64,000 nucleotides of DNA, taken from contig NC_062244.1 in assembly GCF_905475465.1 (NCBI RefSeq), forward strand, positions 3,360,501 to 3,424,500. The letters are read 5' to 3'. Of this stretch, positions 47,001 to 58,075 are shown piece by piece (within the stretch, counting starts at the first letter, position 1; each line of letters opens with the position of its first letter). Below the pieces are notes generated by a model. That model worked only from the letters and a program-made list of their open reading frames with translations, was not told where the DNA came from and searched no databases. This DNA is from Pieris napi (taxonomy: Eukaryota; Arthropoda; Insecta; Lepidoptera; Pieridae). The position numbers and the translations under genes were made by a program.

Positions 47001-50000
47001 AAGCAATACTTAGAATCGACATAGACAATGACACGGATTTCTTCGACTCGGGAGCGGGTTCCATGGATGTTGTTAGATTAGTAGAAGAAATCAAAGACTT
47101 AGTTAATGTAGAACTACAAAACGAAGATATTTATATGAACACAACATTTGAAGAATTTTACACGATAGCTATTTTAAAAGCAAGAGGAGATTCGAGTAAT
47201 CAAGAAATTAAGTACGAAGGTGTTGAGATGGAAGTTAACAAAATGAAAATAAAATTCGCAACACAATTGTTCATTGATGGACAGTTTGTTGATTCTGATA
47301 GTGGAAAGACGTTAACATTGATTAATCCAAGTGACGAGTCAGTTATATGCAAAGTGCAGAGCGCGTCCAAAAATGATGTTGATAAAGCTGTAAACGCTGC
47401 TAAAAAGGCATTTGAAGAAGGAGAATGGTCGAAAATCAGCGCCAGGGAACGTGGACAAATTTTATTCAAGTAAGTAAACACTTATAATTTTCTTTCTTTC
47501 TTTTTTGTTGCTCTGTAAAAAGTCTTTAAGGATTTATCAATTTTATTTTATAGCTATGCAAAATTAATTAAAATTCAACAGAATGTAATAAAACTACCAA
47601 AACGCATGTAACAGCTATTTATTGAGTTTCATATTAAACAGCTTAGAGACGTGAAAATAACCCGAAAATAAACATATTATGTTCCGACAGAATACACTTA
47701 AATCTAAAACTATTAATAATTTTCAGGTTAGCAGACCTTATGGAGCAACATAAAGAAGAACTAGCCACTATAGAATCGATCGACTCAGGCGCAGTATACA
47801 CGTTAGCTCTCAAGACTCACGTGGGAATGTCCATCGAAACCTGGAGATATTTCGCTGGATGGTGTGACAAAATTCAAGGGTCTACTATCCCCATTAATCA
47901 TGCCAGACCCAATAGAAATTTGACTTTAACGAAGAAGGAACCAATAGGTGTCTGTGCGCTTATCACCCCATGGAATTACCCGCTCATGATGCTTTCGTGG
48001 AAAATGGCAGCATGCTTGGCGGCTGGCAACACTGTTGTTATGAAGCCTGCAGCGGTAAGTTTTGTTGTAATTTTATTGTTTCCATTCTTAAAAGAGGTCG
48101 TGATTTTTAATTTGCAAACGGTTTTATATTGCTATTATAAATTCTATCTTTTTTATATACTCAAACTTACCTGATTTACGTTACAATATTACTTTATTTT
48201 AGGCGTGTCTCAGCCAAATGGCTTAAGCGTGAGCCCCTAAACTCATGCTTTTCAAAAAATTGGATTTTTGATTTAATCCTTTTTTTCAACATAATTGTTA
48301 AAACTTTGTTTTGTTCAGTGTGTAATGCTCAGTCCTGTGGGTGGTGGGTCCACTGAAAATCAGTCTGGCTGGTGAAAGCAACCCAAAGCTGAGTTGGGCC
48401 CATTTTTTTATTAAAATGATGGTGTTTGTTTTTCTTTTTTATATATATACAGTCAAAACCGTTTACGACGTCATCGTTTGGAACAACATACCGGTTACAT
48501 TGACCAAAATTTAAGTTCCCAGCTGAATTCTGTGTATTAGGTACTTAATACCAACGTCATCAGCTGTTACGACTATAGCTTTTTATGACCAAATATGAGT
48601 AGTCTCTTCGATGTCGTTATAACAGATTTTGACTGTATGTGTTTTAATTCTATCTTTCGAATGACGGCGTTGCTACAGTGATGGCAAACATTGTCAGGAA
48701 ATCGGCCTAGAAGTAGTAGTAGTGTGTGTAGACATGAAAAACTAGTCCCTACTTGTCTATAAACTAAAATTAGTAACAAGACTCACGTAGTGTTGTTGCA
48801 CCCTTAGATTATTATTATCATTACTTCGTGAAAACTAAATCGAATGCATATTATAATAAGTATGTACATTATTTTCTCCAGGTTTGTCCACTCACCGCTC
48901 TAAAATTCGCTGAACTATGCGTACGCGCCGGCGTGCCGCGTGGTGTAGTGAATATTCTCCCAGGAAGTGGCACGGTCTCTGGTCAGGCTCTGGCTGACCA
49001 TCCACTTGTTAGAAAACTCGGGTTCACTGGCAGTACTGAAATTGGTAAGTGCATAGGGTATCTTTTGATTTAACGGACTCCGTGACGTACGTTACGTAAG
49101 CACATTTACTGCAATTTATCCCCCCCCCCCTTCCTCTTATCAGCAAAAGTAAGCAAAGCTCATAATAATAATAATAATAGATACATGTATTAACTTTTTG
49201 TAGGAATCCTCGAAAATGCATTTCGTTATCTAGCATAGACAATGTGTAAGTAATATGTGTACAAAAGTAAATAATTACTGTTGACGTAAACTCCAAATAA
49301 GAAAATCAAAGACCCCCTCCCCCCTATAGAGGATCCTATAATAATCCTATAATCATATCCCTAATTGGATTCCCGCCGAAACAATTAATATTTCTGGTTA
49401 ATTAAATCAACTGAGAAATATGTCTGCCCTATGCAGTTGTATGTAAATAATTAAGAGGTCCCTCTGAACTGGACACACTTAATATCCAAGAGCATTTTTA
49501 AGTAGCAGTAAATTTCGATTGCTTCGTAAGTTTCTATATATTGCAGTTTTCCATATGTTGCGAGTACATGCCGCTCCGCTAAAGGATAAAAAGTCTTCCC
49601 TTCTTTTCATGTTTATTTATTTATAGGAAGAAAGATTTTTAGAAAGGCACAAAATGTGTGCCCTCAATTATAGGTGCGGACGGCAGGCACAAACAGAATT
49701 TAAAAAAACCGCCGGGAGTCAAGTGCTCACAGAATGCCTTTCCTAGAGTTGTAGAAAATATAAAAATTACATTAAAAGGACAGATAATAACAATTGTGTT
49801 TTATAAATGACATATATTTCAGGTCAAACGATAATGAAATCCTGCGCAGCGTCCAATATGAAAAAGGTGTCGTTAGAGCTGGGTGGAAAGTCACCGCTCG
49901 TGATATTTGAAGACTGTGACATGGAAAAGGCTGTTAGGAATGTGAGTATCTTCTTTCGGAGACCTTTTACTGACGTATCGCATTTGAAATGCTGTACTTG

Positions 50001-52370
50001 ACTAAAGTAAGAGTGACCGTGATTTAATGGAAATGTATTGACACATTTAACATGCCTCAAAATGTACAATAACTGTACGGGATATTGAAAAAAAAAACAA
50101 AACTATGTCAGTCCCAAGCATGGATGGGGATTTCTTTCTCGCTTTTTGAAGTTATACTTCTTTTGGCGCGTTAGGGGAAAATGATGACAGTTAATTTTTA
50201 CAATGCTCGCGCACACCATCACAAAAAACTTACACCCTGAAGTTAGCTATATTAACATTTTAGTTTTTTTCTATTGTTAGTGTCGTTTTTTCTACAAACG
50301 TAGAATACATTTTTTTTAAAGATTTTTATCTTATTACGCCAAAGAAGTATAACTTCTAACGCGTGTACATACCTAATTACACACACATTTTTTTAATTGT
50401 TACTATTACAAAAAAGTTTTTGGCAGCATTGCGAAAACTTTACGAAATGTTGTTTGCGTTGTTATAAATTATTTCTTTATTCCTTATTTTTCCTCCTGAA
50501 TTCCTCCAATCTTCGACTCTCCTACTGCACAACAAAACATCCCGCTTAAAGTGATTGTGGTTGTGGGCCCAGCACGGGCCCAGCACGCATCCACTACGTG
50601 CTAAAAATAATTTATAACAATAACCTAATAAATAACACAGAATAACAAATGTATTCATATTCTTAGGGTATGGCATCAGTATTCTTCAACAAAGGCGAAA
50701 ATTGCATAGCAGCCGGTCGTCTATTTGTAGAGGAGTCCATACACGATGAGTTTGTTAGAAGAGTTGTAGTAGAAACTAAAAAGATGAGCATCGGGGACCC
50801 ACTTAATAGAGGAACAGCCCATGGCCCCCAAAACCACAAGGCACATATGGATAAATTGATTAAGGTAATACAAATAAAAGTTCTGCTTTGATTCTTGAAT
50901 TATTTCTGCTAAACGTTTTGAATATAAACACAATAGTTCCTCAACGTAACGCCCTAATTTAGAGTGACATTTAACGAGATTTTAGATGGTTCCCGTATGT
51001 CAAAAACGTCAATTTTGACATTCGCGAGCCATTGTTCGCGCTAAGATTCTGATACTTGGCTGAGATGAGACATTTCTATAATTATTGGTTCATGTTTGTA
51101 AAAATAAGTTTGTTAAAATCTATTTCAGTTCTGTGAACGAGGCGTAAAAGAGGGCGCTAAATTAGTATACGGCGGTAATAGAGTAGACCGACCAGGCTAC
51201 TTCTTTGAACCAACAATCTTTACTAATGTCACAGATGACATGTGGATAGCGAAAGAGGAGTCGTTCGGGCCCATTATGATTATTAGCAAGTTTAATAGCA
51301 AGTAAGTAGCGTGCGGCTTATTCAACGGAAAACATTATAGACAAATGTTGACTGAATTTAACGTTGATCGTTTATACGATATGACCGGTCTTGGTAAAGG
51401 TGTAGCGTTAACTGAGGCTACAATGAGTACTATGATAGTATGATATCGTAACCTGAATCGCGCTGAAGTTATTCCGACCGCTAAAGATATATATAGATCG
51501 ACCTTAGCCACTAAATCTTACGGCTAGTCACTCGTTAGACTGGTAAAAAATCCTCCATTTAAGTCAGAGGATAAGCAGTACCTTCCTTCCTTCGCAAATC
51601 GTTAGCCAAAATATAAAGTGGTCTTTTTTTATAGAACAGGCAAACGGGCAGGAGGCTAACCTGATGTTAAGATGTTAAGCCGCCCATGGACACTCAATGC
51701 CAGAGGACTCGCGAGTGCGTTGCCGGCCTTTTCATTTTAAAATTAATTTTCTTGTCAATTCTACGGTTTAGCCATGACATATAAACGAAACAAATCTTCT
51801 TCAAATCTTAAAGATATTATGTATTTTTGATAGCATTTCAGTATTATAAACAGAAAAATGTATGTCTTGTTATCTTTTCAGAAACATGGACGAAGTTATT
51901 CGTAGAGCAAATGACACAGAGTATGGTCTGGCTAGTGGTGTATTTACAAAAGACGTCTCCAGAGCTCTGCAGTTCGCAGAAAAAATAGACGCTGGAACAG
52001 TTTTTATTAACACCTATAATAAGACAGATGTGGCTGCACCCTTCGGCGGTTTTAAACAATCCGGATTTGGAAAGGATCTCGGTAAGTTAGGACTATGGAA
52101 CCAACTATAATAATTAACGAAATAAATCATATCCTTTTTAACATCTCTTATTTAAAAGTAAGAAAATTCTAAAGAAATAATTCATGTTTACCAATGAAAA
52201 TACTAGGTTCAAGAACTGTCAAATAAATGTCTATGAAGTTTGACATTTATGGTAATGCTTGAGAATCGAGCAAGTGTTGAAATACGTATTAATTTTATTA
52301 CTTTTGTGTTTCAGGTCAGGATGCTTTGAACGAATACCTCAAGACGAAAACTGTTACTATAGAATATTAG
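40144..52370 (+). CDS. ALDH1L1: 10-formyltetrahydrofolate dehydrogenase (ALDH1L1), complete
   Basis: Fifteen plus-strand exons: 40144-40170, 40264-40405, 40983-41080, 44340-44476, 45092-45243, 45468-45586, 46309-46557, 46865-47469, 47727-48054, 48882-49044, 49823-49941, 50667-50864, 51129-51301, 51882-52081 and 52315-52370. Phases agree and give 921 aa (human about 902). Residues about 17-320 are the formyltransferase/hydrolase domain, with HPSILPRHRGASS (His120) and FWADDGLDTG. Residues about 340-400 are an acyl-carrier-like domain with GAGSMDVVRL, Ser374 being the phosphopantetheine site. Residues about 430-921 are aldehyde dehydrogenase with FTGSTEIG, Glu692 in LELGGKSP and Cys726 in GENCIAAGR; Glu and Cys are 34 apart, as in the family. 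The cytosolic enzyme turns 10-formyl-THF, NADP+ and water into THF, CO2 and NADPH. The short first exon is the least certain part. Confidence 0.95.
41993..42410 (+). mobile_element. Non-autonomous Helitron, copy 2, 418 bp
   Basis: Same start, interior and end as 38179-38602, with a few small indels; CTAG at 42407-42410 lies between A and T. It is in the long third intron of ALDH1L1, in the same orientation as the gene. Confidence 0.9.
43446..43752 (+). mobile_element. tRNA-derived SINE (second family), plus orientation
   Basis: The head gtggcagctaggtgaggggt carries a B box (ggttcgattcccggtttgag). The body has cctcggcctttgggagggtt and, near the end, gctaatgcacaaaccgtgcc followed by an A run. 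It matches the reverse copy at 11509-11752 but is longer in the middle. It is in ALDH1L1 intron 3. Confidence 0.8.
43977..44009. repeat. (AT)n microsatellite
   Basis: Uninterrupted AT dinucleotides over about 33 bp in ALDH1L1 intron 3. Confidence 0.95.
44161..44219. mobile_element. Right-end fragment of the 21488-21897 MITE family
   Basis: gcgcgtatgctgaaacgac, then tacgctcgtctgtgatcaccc, matches the right end of the PIF/Harbinger-like MITE, and TTA follows. It lies about 120 bp before ALDH1L1 exon 4. Confidence 0.65.
44530..44905. mobile_element. pogo/Tc1-like MITE, 376 bp
   Basis: Terminal inverted repeats CAGTCAAACCTGAGTAAGTG and complement of ACTTACCCAGGTTTGACTG. The interior repeats a motif like gtgag(a)...cctctat several times (at 44570, 44640, 44775 and 44850). 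TA precedes the left end; the matching TA on the right is lost. It is in the intron after ALDH1L1 exon 4. Confidence 0.75.
45737..46165 (+). mobile_element. GAAGTTATACTTC-bounded element, copy B
   Basis: Left end gggtgcgtgtacttatgtac and gcgcgtaagaagttatactt; right end acacgcctaaagaagtataa cttcaaaaac. Near the right end ttctgttaattttgtgtcac is shared with copy D. It is in the ALDH1L1 intron before exon 7. Confidence 0.8.
48285..48420 (+). repeat. Interspersed repeat, copy 2 of 2
   Basis: Matches 10505-10640: ttttgttcagtgtgtaatg, gtgggtccactgaaaatcag and aagctgagttgggcccat. It is in the ALDH1L1 intron after exon 9. Confidence 0.6.
48450..48635. mobile_element. pogo/Tc1-like MITE, 186 bp, TA duplication
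   Basis: The ends CAGTCAAAACCGTTTACGAC and complement (GTCGTTATAACAGATTTTGACTG on the right) are flanked by TA on both sides. Non-coding. It is in the same ALDH1L1 intron as the repeat at 48285. Confidence 0.8.
50143..50388 (-). mobile_element. GAAGTTATACTTC-bounded element, copy C (reversed, short)
   Basis: The left side has ttttgaagttatacttcttt tggcgcg and the right side gccaaagaagtataacttct aacgcgtgtacat, which are the right and left ends of the other copies in reverse. About 246 bp. It is in the ALDH1L1 intron before exon 12. Confidence 0.75.
51628..51745 (+). repeat. Interspersed repeat (cctgatgttaagtgat family)
   Basis: Contains aacaggcaaacgggcaggag, cctgatgttaagatgttaag, ccgcccatggacactc and actcgcgagtgcgttgccgg. 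Related to 13369-13560. It is in the ALDH1L1 intron before exon 14. Confidence 0.65.
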
Positions 52371-52436
52371 GATGTCTTAGAATTAAAATAGTTTTAAAAC
52401 AACATTATAATGTAAATTTATTTATAAGTTATGTGA

Positions 52437-52442
52437 AATAAA
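52437..52442 (+). terminator. Poly(A) signal of ALDH1L1
   Basis: AATAAA lies 67 bp after the TAG stop, in a typical AT-rich 3' UTR. Confidence 0.75.
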
Positions 52443-52732
52443 ACCAAAAATAATTTTATTTAAAACCGCCTTTTTACTTTGGTAAATACTTTCTCATCAT
52501 TCTACTCGTATTTAGATAACTTAGGTACAAATAAATAATTGTAATTTTTGACAAATATTTTAGAATATTTAATAAAAAATCACGATCTTAGCGTGGAAAA
52601 GCGTCGAGCATGATTAGACAAATAAACTTAATACTATCTGAAATAGAGCAACGCAATAATTTAAGCAGACACACTTTGTGACAAGCGAGACCTAGGGCCT
52701 ATTCACTTTTGGACAGGCGTGTGTGCCTTCTA

Positions 52733-53260
52733 GGGATGTGACATTCTCCATAAAAAAAAATCGATTTTTCATTAATCGATTATTTTTTTAAGCATGAAAA
52801 ATCGATTAATAAATAATCGATTTTTTTTATTAATCGATTTTTTTCCTAATTTTTGAATTAATTTCTAAATAAACACCCTAAATATTTTATTTTTCATGGT
52901 TTTTTTAATTAAAAAAAACAATAGAAGTTAACTTTTAAGAATAATAGAAATTAACTTAATCTCGTTTTGATAGATTTTAGGTGAAATTTGATAAATGCTG
53001 AGTGCATGTCTTTTCAGAAGCACATTGCAGTATTTTTGTTGTCTTTTTAATTGTATGTAGTCCTATGCTGCTGAATAAATTTATTTTACTTTTAAATTAT
53101 AGTGTTCCATTCAAACTTGAGTTTTTGTAAAATTAACTTTTCAAATATAAAAATCGCGTAAAAAAAATCGATGTTTATTTTTTAAAAAATCGATTAAAAT
53201 GGATTTTTTTAATAATCGATTATTTTTTTAAAAATCCATAAAGAAATTTGTCAGGCGTAA
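52733..53260. mobile_element. ATCGATT-rich element, possibly hAT-derived MITE
   Basis: Both ends hold many copies of aatcgatt and aaaaaatcga in both orientations, so the ends can fold against each other. The left margin reads gggatgtgacattctcc, resembling the start of some insect hAT elements. No exact terminal repeat or 8-bp duplication was found. Confidence 0.4.
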
Positions 53261-53589
53261 AAGAGGGAGGAGGGGAATATCATTCGCATAACAACATAAT
53301 TAGTTATTTAATATATAAAACAATGACAAGTCAAACGAAACCTGTGGGCTCTAATTAATATCATCGTTTTATTTAAACAACTTTAGATCCTAGATTAATA
53401 TAGATTTTAGTACTGTTAAACAGAAAATATTGTGAGTTTTAATTCTGCTAAGAATTTGCTTTAATTAAATTAAATTTCGTCAACGTACAACGTCACGTTT
53501 TTACGTGTTAATTATTATATATTATTCTGAATTTACACAAATGCACAATACTTTGATCAAAAACAGTTTCCAACGAAATTCAACTTCAA

Positions 53590-55385
53590 GACAGTATTAG
53601 GATTAGACAGACGAAGAAATATTAAGATTGGATAAGTGGAGAAGTCATTAGTGCAATTCACTTTAGAAACCAATTATGGGCTGAACTGAAAAAAGATCCT
53701 ACAAATATAGTTTTACACTAGCACTTCCTCAAAGTCTTAACTCTGAACTATCTAACTTTAATCCATGCACAACACTTGAAATCACTAATATAATAAAAAC
53801 ACTTAACACGAATTGTAGTACTGGAATAGATGGGATCAATACTAAAACAATAAAATGTGTAATTGATCATATTTCTGAATATCTCTCGATCTGCTTTAAT
53901 AAGCTGCTGCATAAAGGTGAATTTCCGGATTCTCTTAAAAAGGCCAGAGTTGCTCCAATCCATAAATCTGGCCCCAAAACCGAACCCGGCAATTACAGAC
54001 CAATATCTATTCTACCTACAATATCAAAAATATTAGAAAAGATTATTTACTCACGACTTGACACTTGCAAACTAACAATTTCATTTTTAAACGCCAATAT
54101 GGTTTTAGGTCAAAAAGCAGCACTTTATCAGCCACAGCCGATCTCGTTAGCGACATAAAACAAAATATTGACTATAAGAAAATGGCGCTGGGTGTCTTTA
54201 TTGATCTGAAAAAAGCGTTTGACACCGTAAGCCACAACTTATTGCTTAAAAAATTAGAATGCATAGGAATAAAAGATTGTGCACTAAAATTATTCAAATC
54301 TTATCTATCAAACAGAACCCAGATAGTAAAAATAGGTAATGCTCATAGTTCAGAAATACCAATAACATGCGGCGTCCCACAAGGATCTATATTAGGTCCA
54401 TTGTTATTTTTAATATATATTAACAACATTCACGAACTCGGTTTACACGGCCGAATCACTCTCTACGCTGATGACACCTGCTTATTTTACTTTGGTTCAA
54501 ATATCCAGACTATGGTTGCTCAAGCTCAATCAGACCTAAATGTTCTATCTTCTTGGTTTCAACAAAATCTTCTAACAATTAATATTTCAAAAACATCTTA
54601 TGTAATATTCAAGGCAACAAATAAACTCATTCCTATCTTTCAACCGCTTAAAGTTCAAGACGTTGAAATCAATAACAAAAAATGGGAGAAATATCTGGGT
54701 CTTAGAATGGATACAAATTTAAAATGGAACTTTCATATATCACACATAATTACCAAACTAAAATCACTTATAGGCAGATTTTGGTCAATATCTAAATGCA
54801 TTCCGCAATCTGTACGTCATTTGATCTATAATTGTTTAGTCAAGCCACATTTCATATACCTAATTGAAATATGGGGTACAGCATGCAAAAACAAAATTTC
54901 TACAATACAAACACTACAAAATAAATTAATAAAAGCACTATTCAGATACAATTTTTTAACACCTACTAATAAAATCTACCAAGAAACTAAAATTATGACG
55001 ATTAAACAACTATATGTTTATAGCACCTGTATCCTTATTAAAAAAAATTTAAATAACTCTCTACATAGTAACTTATCATTTAATAAAATCAAATACACCA
55101 CTACACGCAATACTCGTCGAGCGAGTTTGCTTATCTTGCCAAAGCCGCGCACAAATTATTTAAAGAGATCTATTAGGTATGAGGGTGTGCAATTGTTTAA
55201 TCGGTTGCCGTCTAAGGTTCGTAACATTAGCGTGTTTGATCAGTTCAAAAGGGCATTAAAGACACACATCAGAATGGGCCCATTAGACTAAAATTGGGTT
55301 AGCTGATGACGACGTGTATCTCGTTCGTATATACTTAAAATTAAATTTCTCATGTAGGTAAATAAAGAATAATTTTTGTAATGAG
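53590..55385 (+). mobile_element. 5'-truncated CR1/Jockey-like LINE
   Basis: Runs from a recognisable linker between endonuclease and RT (WISGEVISAIHFRNQLWAEL in one frame) through reverse transcriptase to a 3' UTR ending near aataaagttctttaaac. The endonuclease part is missing. It is intergenic, between ALDH1L1 and NDUFA7. Confidence 0.85.
53739..55291 (+). pseudogene. LINE reverse transcriptase, frameshifted
   Basis: The first part (53739-54062) reads NYRPISILPTISKILEKIIY-type RT motif 1 after KKARVAPIHKSGPK. At about 54062-54066 the frame slips by one base (from phase 0 to phase 2), and 408 codons then follow open to a TAA at 55291. These include RQYGFRSKSST, FIDLKKAFDTVSH, PQGSILGPLLFLIYINN and the catalytic YADDTC. 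The end (LPKPRTNY, YEGVQLFNRLPSKVR) is shared with the fragment at 59602-59890. A second frame change lies near 53707. The 408-codon block has no ATG at its beginning, so it is not a gene by itself. Confidence 0.85.
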
Positions 55386-56068
55386 AAATAAAGTTCTTTA
55401 AACATTATATTTAAAAGCACGCTACGTGCTTGTCTTTTCATCGTCTTTTGTGTCATACGTGACGAATAAAAATCGATATTCATAAGTATGGATTCCTTTA
55501 TATAAAAAAATATATAATGATAATGATTATATACAAGTTATTTTTTTATGCCAATAGTTTTAACTGTATGACAGTTTCAAAACCTTTTTTATTCCTTTTT
55601 AATTTTACTTCATAACGCTTGCCAAAGCCATGTTGTATACAGACGACTACCAATAACACTTTTTTGTATACTGTCAAATAAACCTTATTATATAATAATG
55701 AATAATTCGAAATTTATTACATTTTATGAATTACATGCCACAACTATGGAATAAAATATAAATTTACGATGTATTTTATATGCTAAATTCTAGAAACAAG
55801 AACGTTTGCCTCTGCAATCAAGAGGAAAGAAATGTTGTGGGTTTTTTGTATATCAATGTGTGGAATACATTTATACAGACGACTATCTTAACATTTTAAT
55901 TATCAACGTACTGTCGCCTGACGCCTGTCAGTTCTCAAGTTGACAGTGTTATCTGTCAGTTCACAGCTGTAACAAATTTACCAACCTATACTTCGCCTTA
56001 CGAAAATCACTTTAAAACAGAAAAGTAACACAAGATTTGTCGAAAATTAGTAAATAAAAGTAGCAAAA
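55386..56068. other. 5' flank of NDUFA7
   Basis: No gene. ctgtcagttcacagctg at about 55953-55969 contains TCAGTT, an arthropod initiator-like word, about 110 bp before the start codon; no TATA box is obvious. Confidence 0.35.
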
Positions 56069-57204
56069 ATGGTAAAGGTGCCACCGCGTGATCTTTCGCC
56101 CTTTATGCAAGCGTTTAGAAATTATCTTCTCGGCGTAAGTAGCATTGTTTTGGTGTGTTATTATGTAATAATTTTTATTATCCTCTTGTTAGAAAAATAT
56201 TTTTAATTTTAGAGAAAACATACGAATGCATTGAGGTTCGAGCCGTTTCTTGCAGCTCGAACTCAGCCACCTCCACAAATTCCTGATGGAGTCTCTCACA
56301 AGTTGGTATATCATTTGTAAACATCATTAACTTTTTAATATCAATAACTTGTAAACATTTGTGTTTAATATCAGAAGGAATAAATAAAAGTATCAGCTAT
56401 AACTGAGATACAATGATATGAAAAGATATTCAAATTATGGTGTATTTAAAATCTTAATTTAACATTAACTCTCAATGCTATATCGACTTTCATCATAAAC
56501 CAAAATAATAATAGTGAAGTAGGTAGTGCAGTTGTGACAAACACCAAAAGTTAAAAATACATATAGCATATTTGTTTAAACATTCCAGACATGCACACAA
56601 TTACTACTGTTCCCGTGATGCACGAAGAGAAGTAGCACCACCCCTTGAAATATCTACTAAATTGTTAACAACTGGAGCAGAAAAAGGGTAAAAACTTTGA
56701 TCAACTGATTAAGAATTTATATACAAGAGTATTTAGATTTAAATAGTTCAAAGTGAAGGACTATGATCCCTTAATAATGTTGTATTTGGCATAGATTTAT
56801 ATATTCTATCTATTTTACAAAGTGTCTAAAAGAAATGTAATGTGATTAATGGAACATATTTCGCATACAGTGTAAACTCTTTATAATGAAAATCTCTCTA
56901 TAACATAAATATTAGTTAAATTTATTTGGTTTAACGCAATACCCATACATTACTTCTTCCCTCCATATAACGAATAAAAATCCTTGGTCCCTTGAAATTC
57001 GTTATAAAGTGTTTACACTGTACCTACTTTTTGATGTTAAAACAAAACAGTAAAATTTCGTACATAAATACATAAAAAAAAGTTACTTGTTACTTTTAAT
57101 GGACTGTACAATGTACATACTTTACTTTCAGAGAAGCAAAGACAGCTGCAACTGTGAGGCCTACACCTGGCAAACTATTCAACTGGGACAAACACTATAA
57201 TTAA
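56069..57204 (+). CDS. NDUFA7: NADH dehydrogenase (ubiquinone) 1 alpha subcomplex subunit 7
   Basis: Four plus-strand exons: 56069-56134, 56213-56301, 56589-56687 and 57132-57204, giving 108 aa (human 113). The product starts MVKVPPRDLSPFMQAF. It holds the family core ARTQPPPQIPDGVSHK and NYYCSRDARREVAPP and ends GKLFNWDKHYN, which identifies subunit B14.5a of mitochondrial respiratory complex I, a small accessory subunit. There is no obvious presequence, as usual. The exon 2 donor needs care: the stronger-looking site (GTATAT at 56306) breaks frame, whereas GTTGGT at 56302 restores it. The ATG is preceded by caaaa, a good insect start context. The gene converges with BRPF. Confidence 0.92.
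56868..57020. mobile_element. Short pogo/mariner-like MITE, 153 bp, TA duplication
   Basis: The ends CAGTGTAAACTCTTTATAA and complement of TTATAAAGTGTTTACACTG are flanked by TA (56866-56867 and 57021-57022). It is in the last intron of NDUFA7. Confidence 0.85.
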
Positions 57205-58075
57205 AGCAATTTTAGAATTATTGTGAATTATTTAAATGAGTAAATAGATTTATGAATCTAATAGTTTTTCTAAAGGTATCAGGTATAACCACACCTATCA
57301 AAGCATTTTTTGTGACAGTAATAAACTGCGTAAAAAATTCTAAGTAATTCAAACATTAAATGATAATCAACAACACTCAAAATAAGATTAAAATGTCAAA
57401 CCATTTAAAAAGCTATGTGTGAAAAACTGAGTTATATTTGTGGAGACATGAAATCAAAGATCATGAAAATCTTTGCCATTCTTCATCGATTGTTTGTCCA
57501 GCTTGTATTATTTATTTATAATAAGGAATGTTTTCAAAATATTGAAGTGTGTAAAAGACCATTTATTACAAAGTTTATTATCATTCACAAACACATTCAT
57601 AAATACTAAGAGAATTCTTACAATGCAATCATAGCTCTGCTATGCCAAATTTACCTCACTCGCTGATTAAAACACATATTTTTTATCCTAATTACACTAA
57701 ATATTCATAACAGCTGCAAACTGAGGCTAAAAAATTAACAATATATGAGTTTTAATCAGACTCAATGTCTATATAGTAGGCAATAACCCTTAAAATACAT
57801 ACATGTCTGGATTTATTATTTTTTAATTCCATTGATTAAAACAGTGTATCAAATTTGATAACAAATTTTAAGTTTACCACACAAAACACATAATAATAGT
57901 AGGTTCCTAATTACAAAGATTCCAAATCGTAACACTAGCATTGTTACGTCAAGTAACAAATATTTTAAAGAATCTAATCACTACTGCTATCAGTAGTGTT
58001 AGGCGCCTTGATCTTCATATTTGAGAACATCCCAAAGCTAAACTTGTGATTAGGCCTTTGCCTCCTAAACCTTTG
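57205..58075. other. Convergent intergenic region between NDUFA7 and BRPF
   Basis: Holds the 3' UTRs of both genes. A 64-codon plus frame at 57415-57609 has no recognised relative. For BRPF, a minus-strand AATAAA lies at 57812-57817. Confidence 0.5.
57320..57325 (+). terminator. Poly(A) signal of NDUFA7
   Basis: AATAAA lies 116 bp after the stop codon. Confidence 0.6.

Noticed and set aside
54065..55291. Stand-alone 408-residue gene
   Set aside because: It has no ATG at its start, continues upstream as RT sequence after a one-base slip, and carries LINE motifs; it is a broken retroelement frame.
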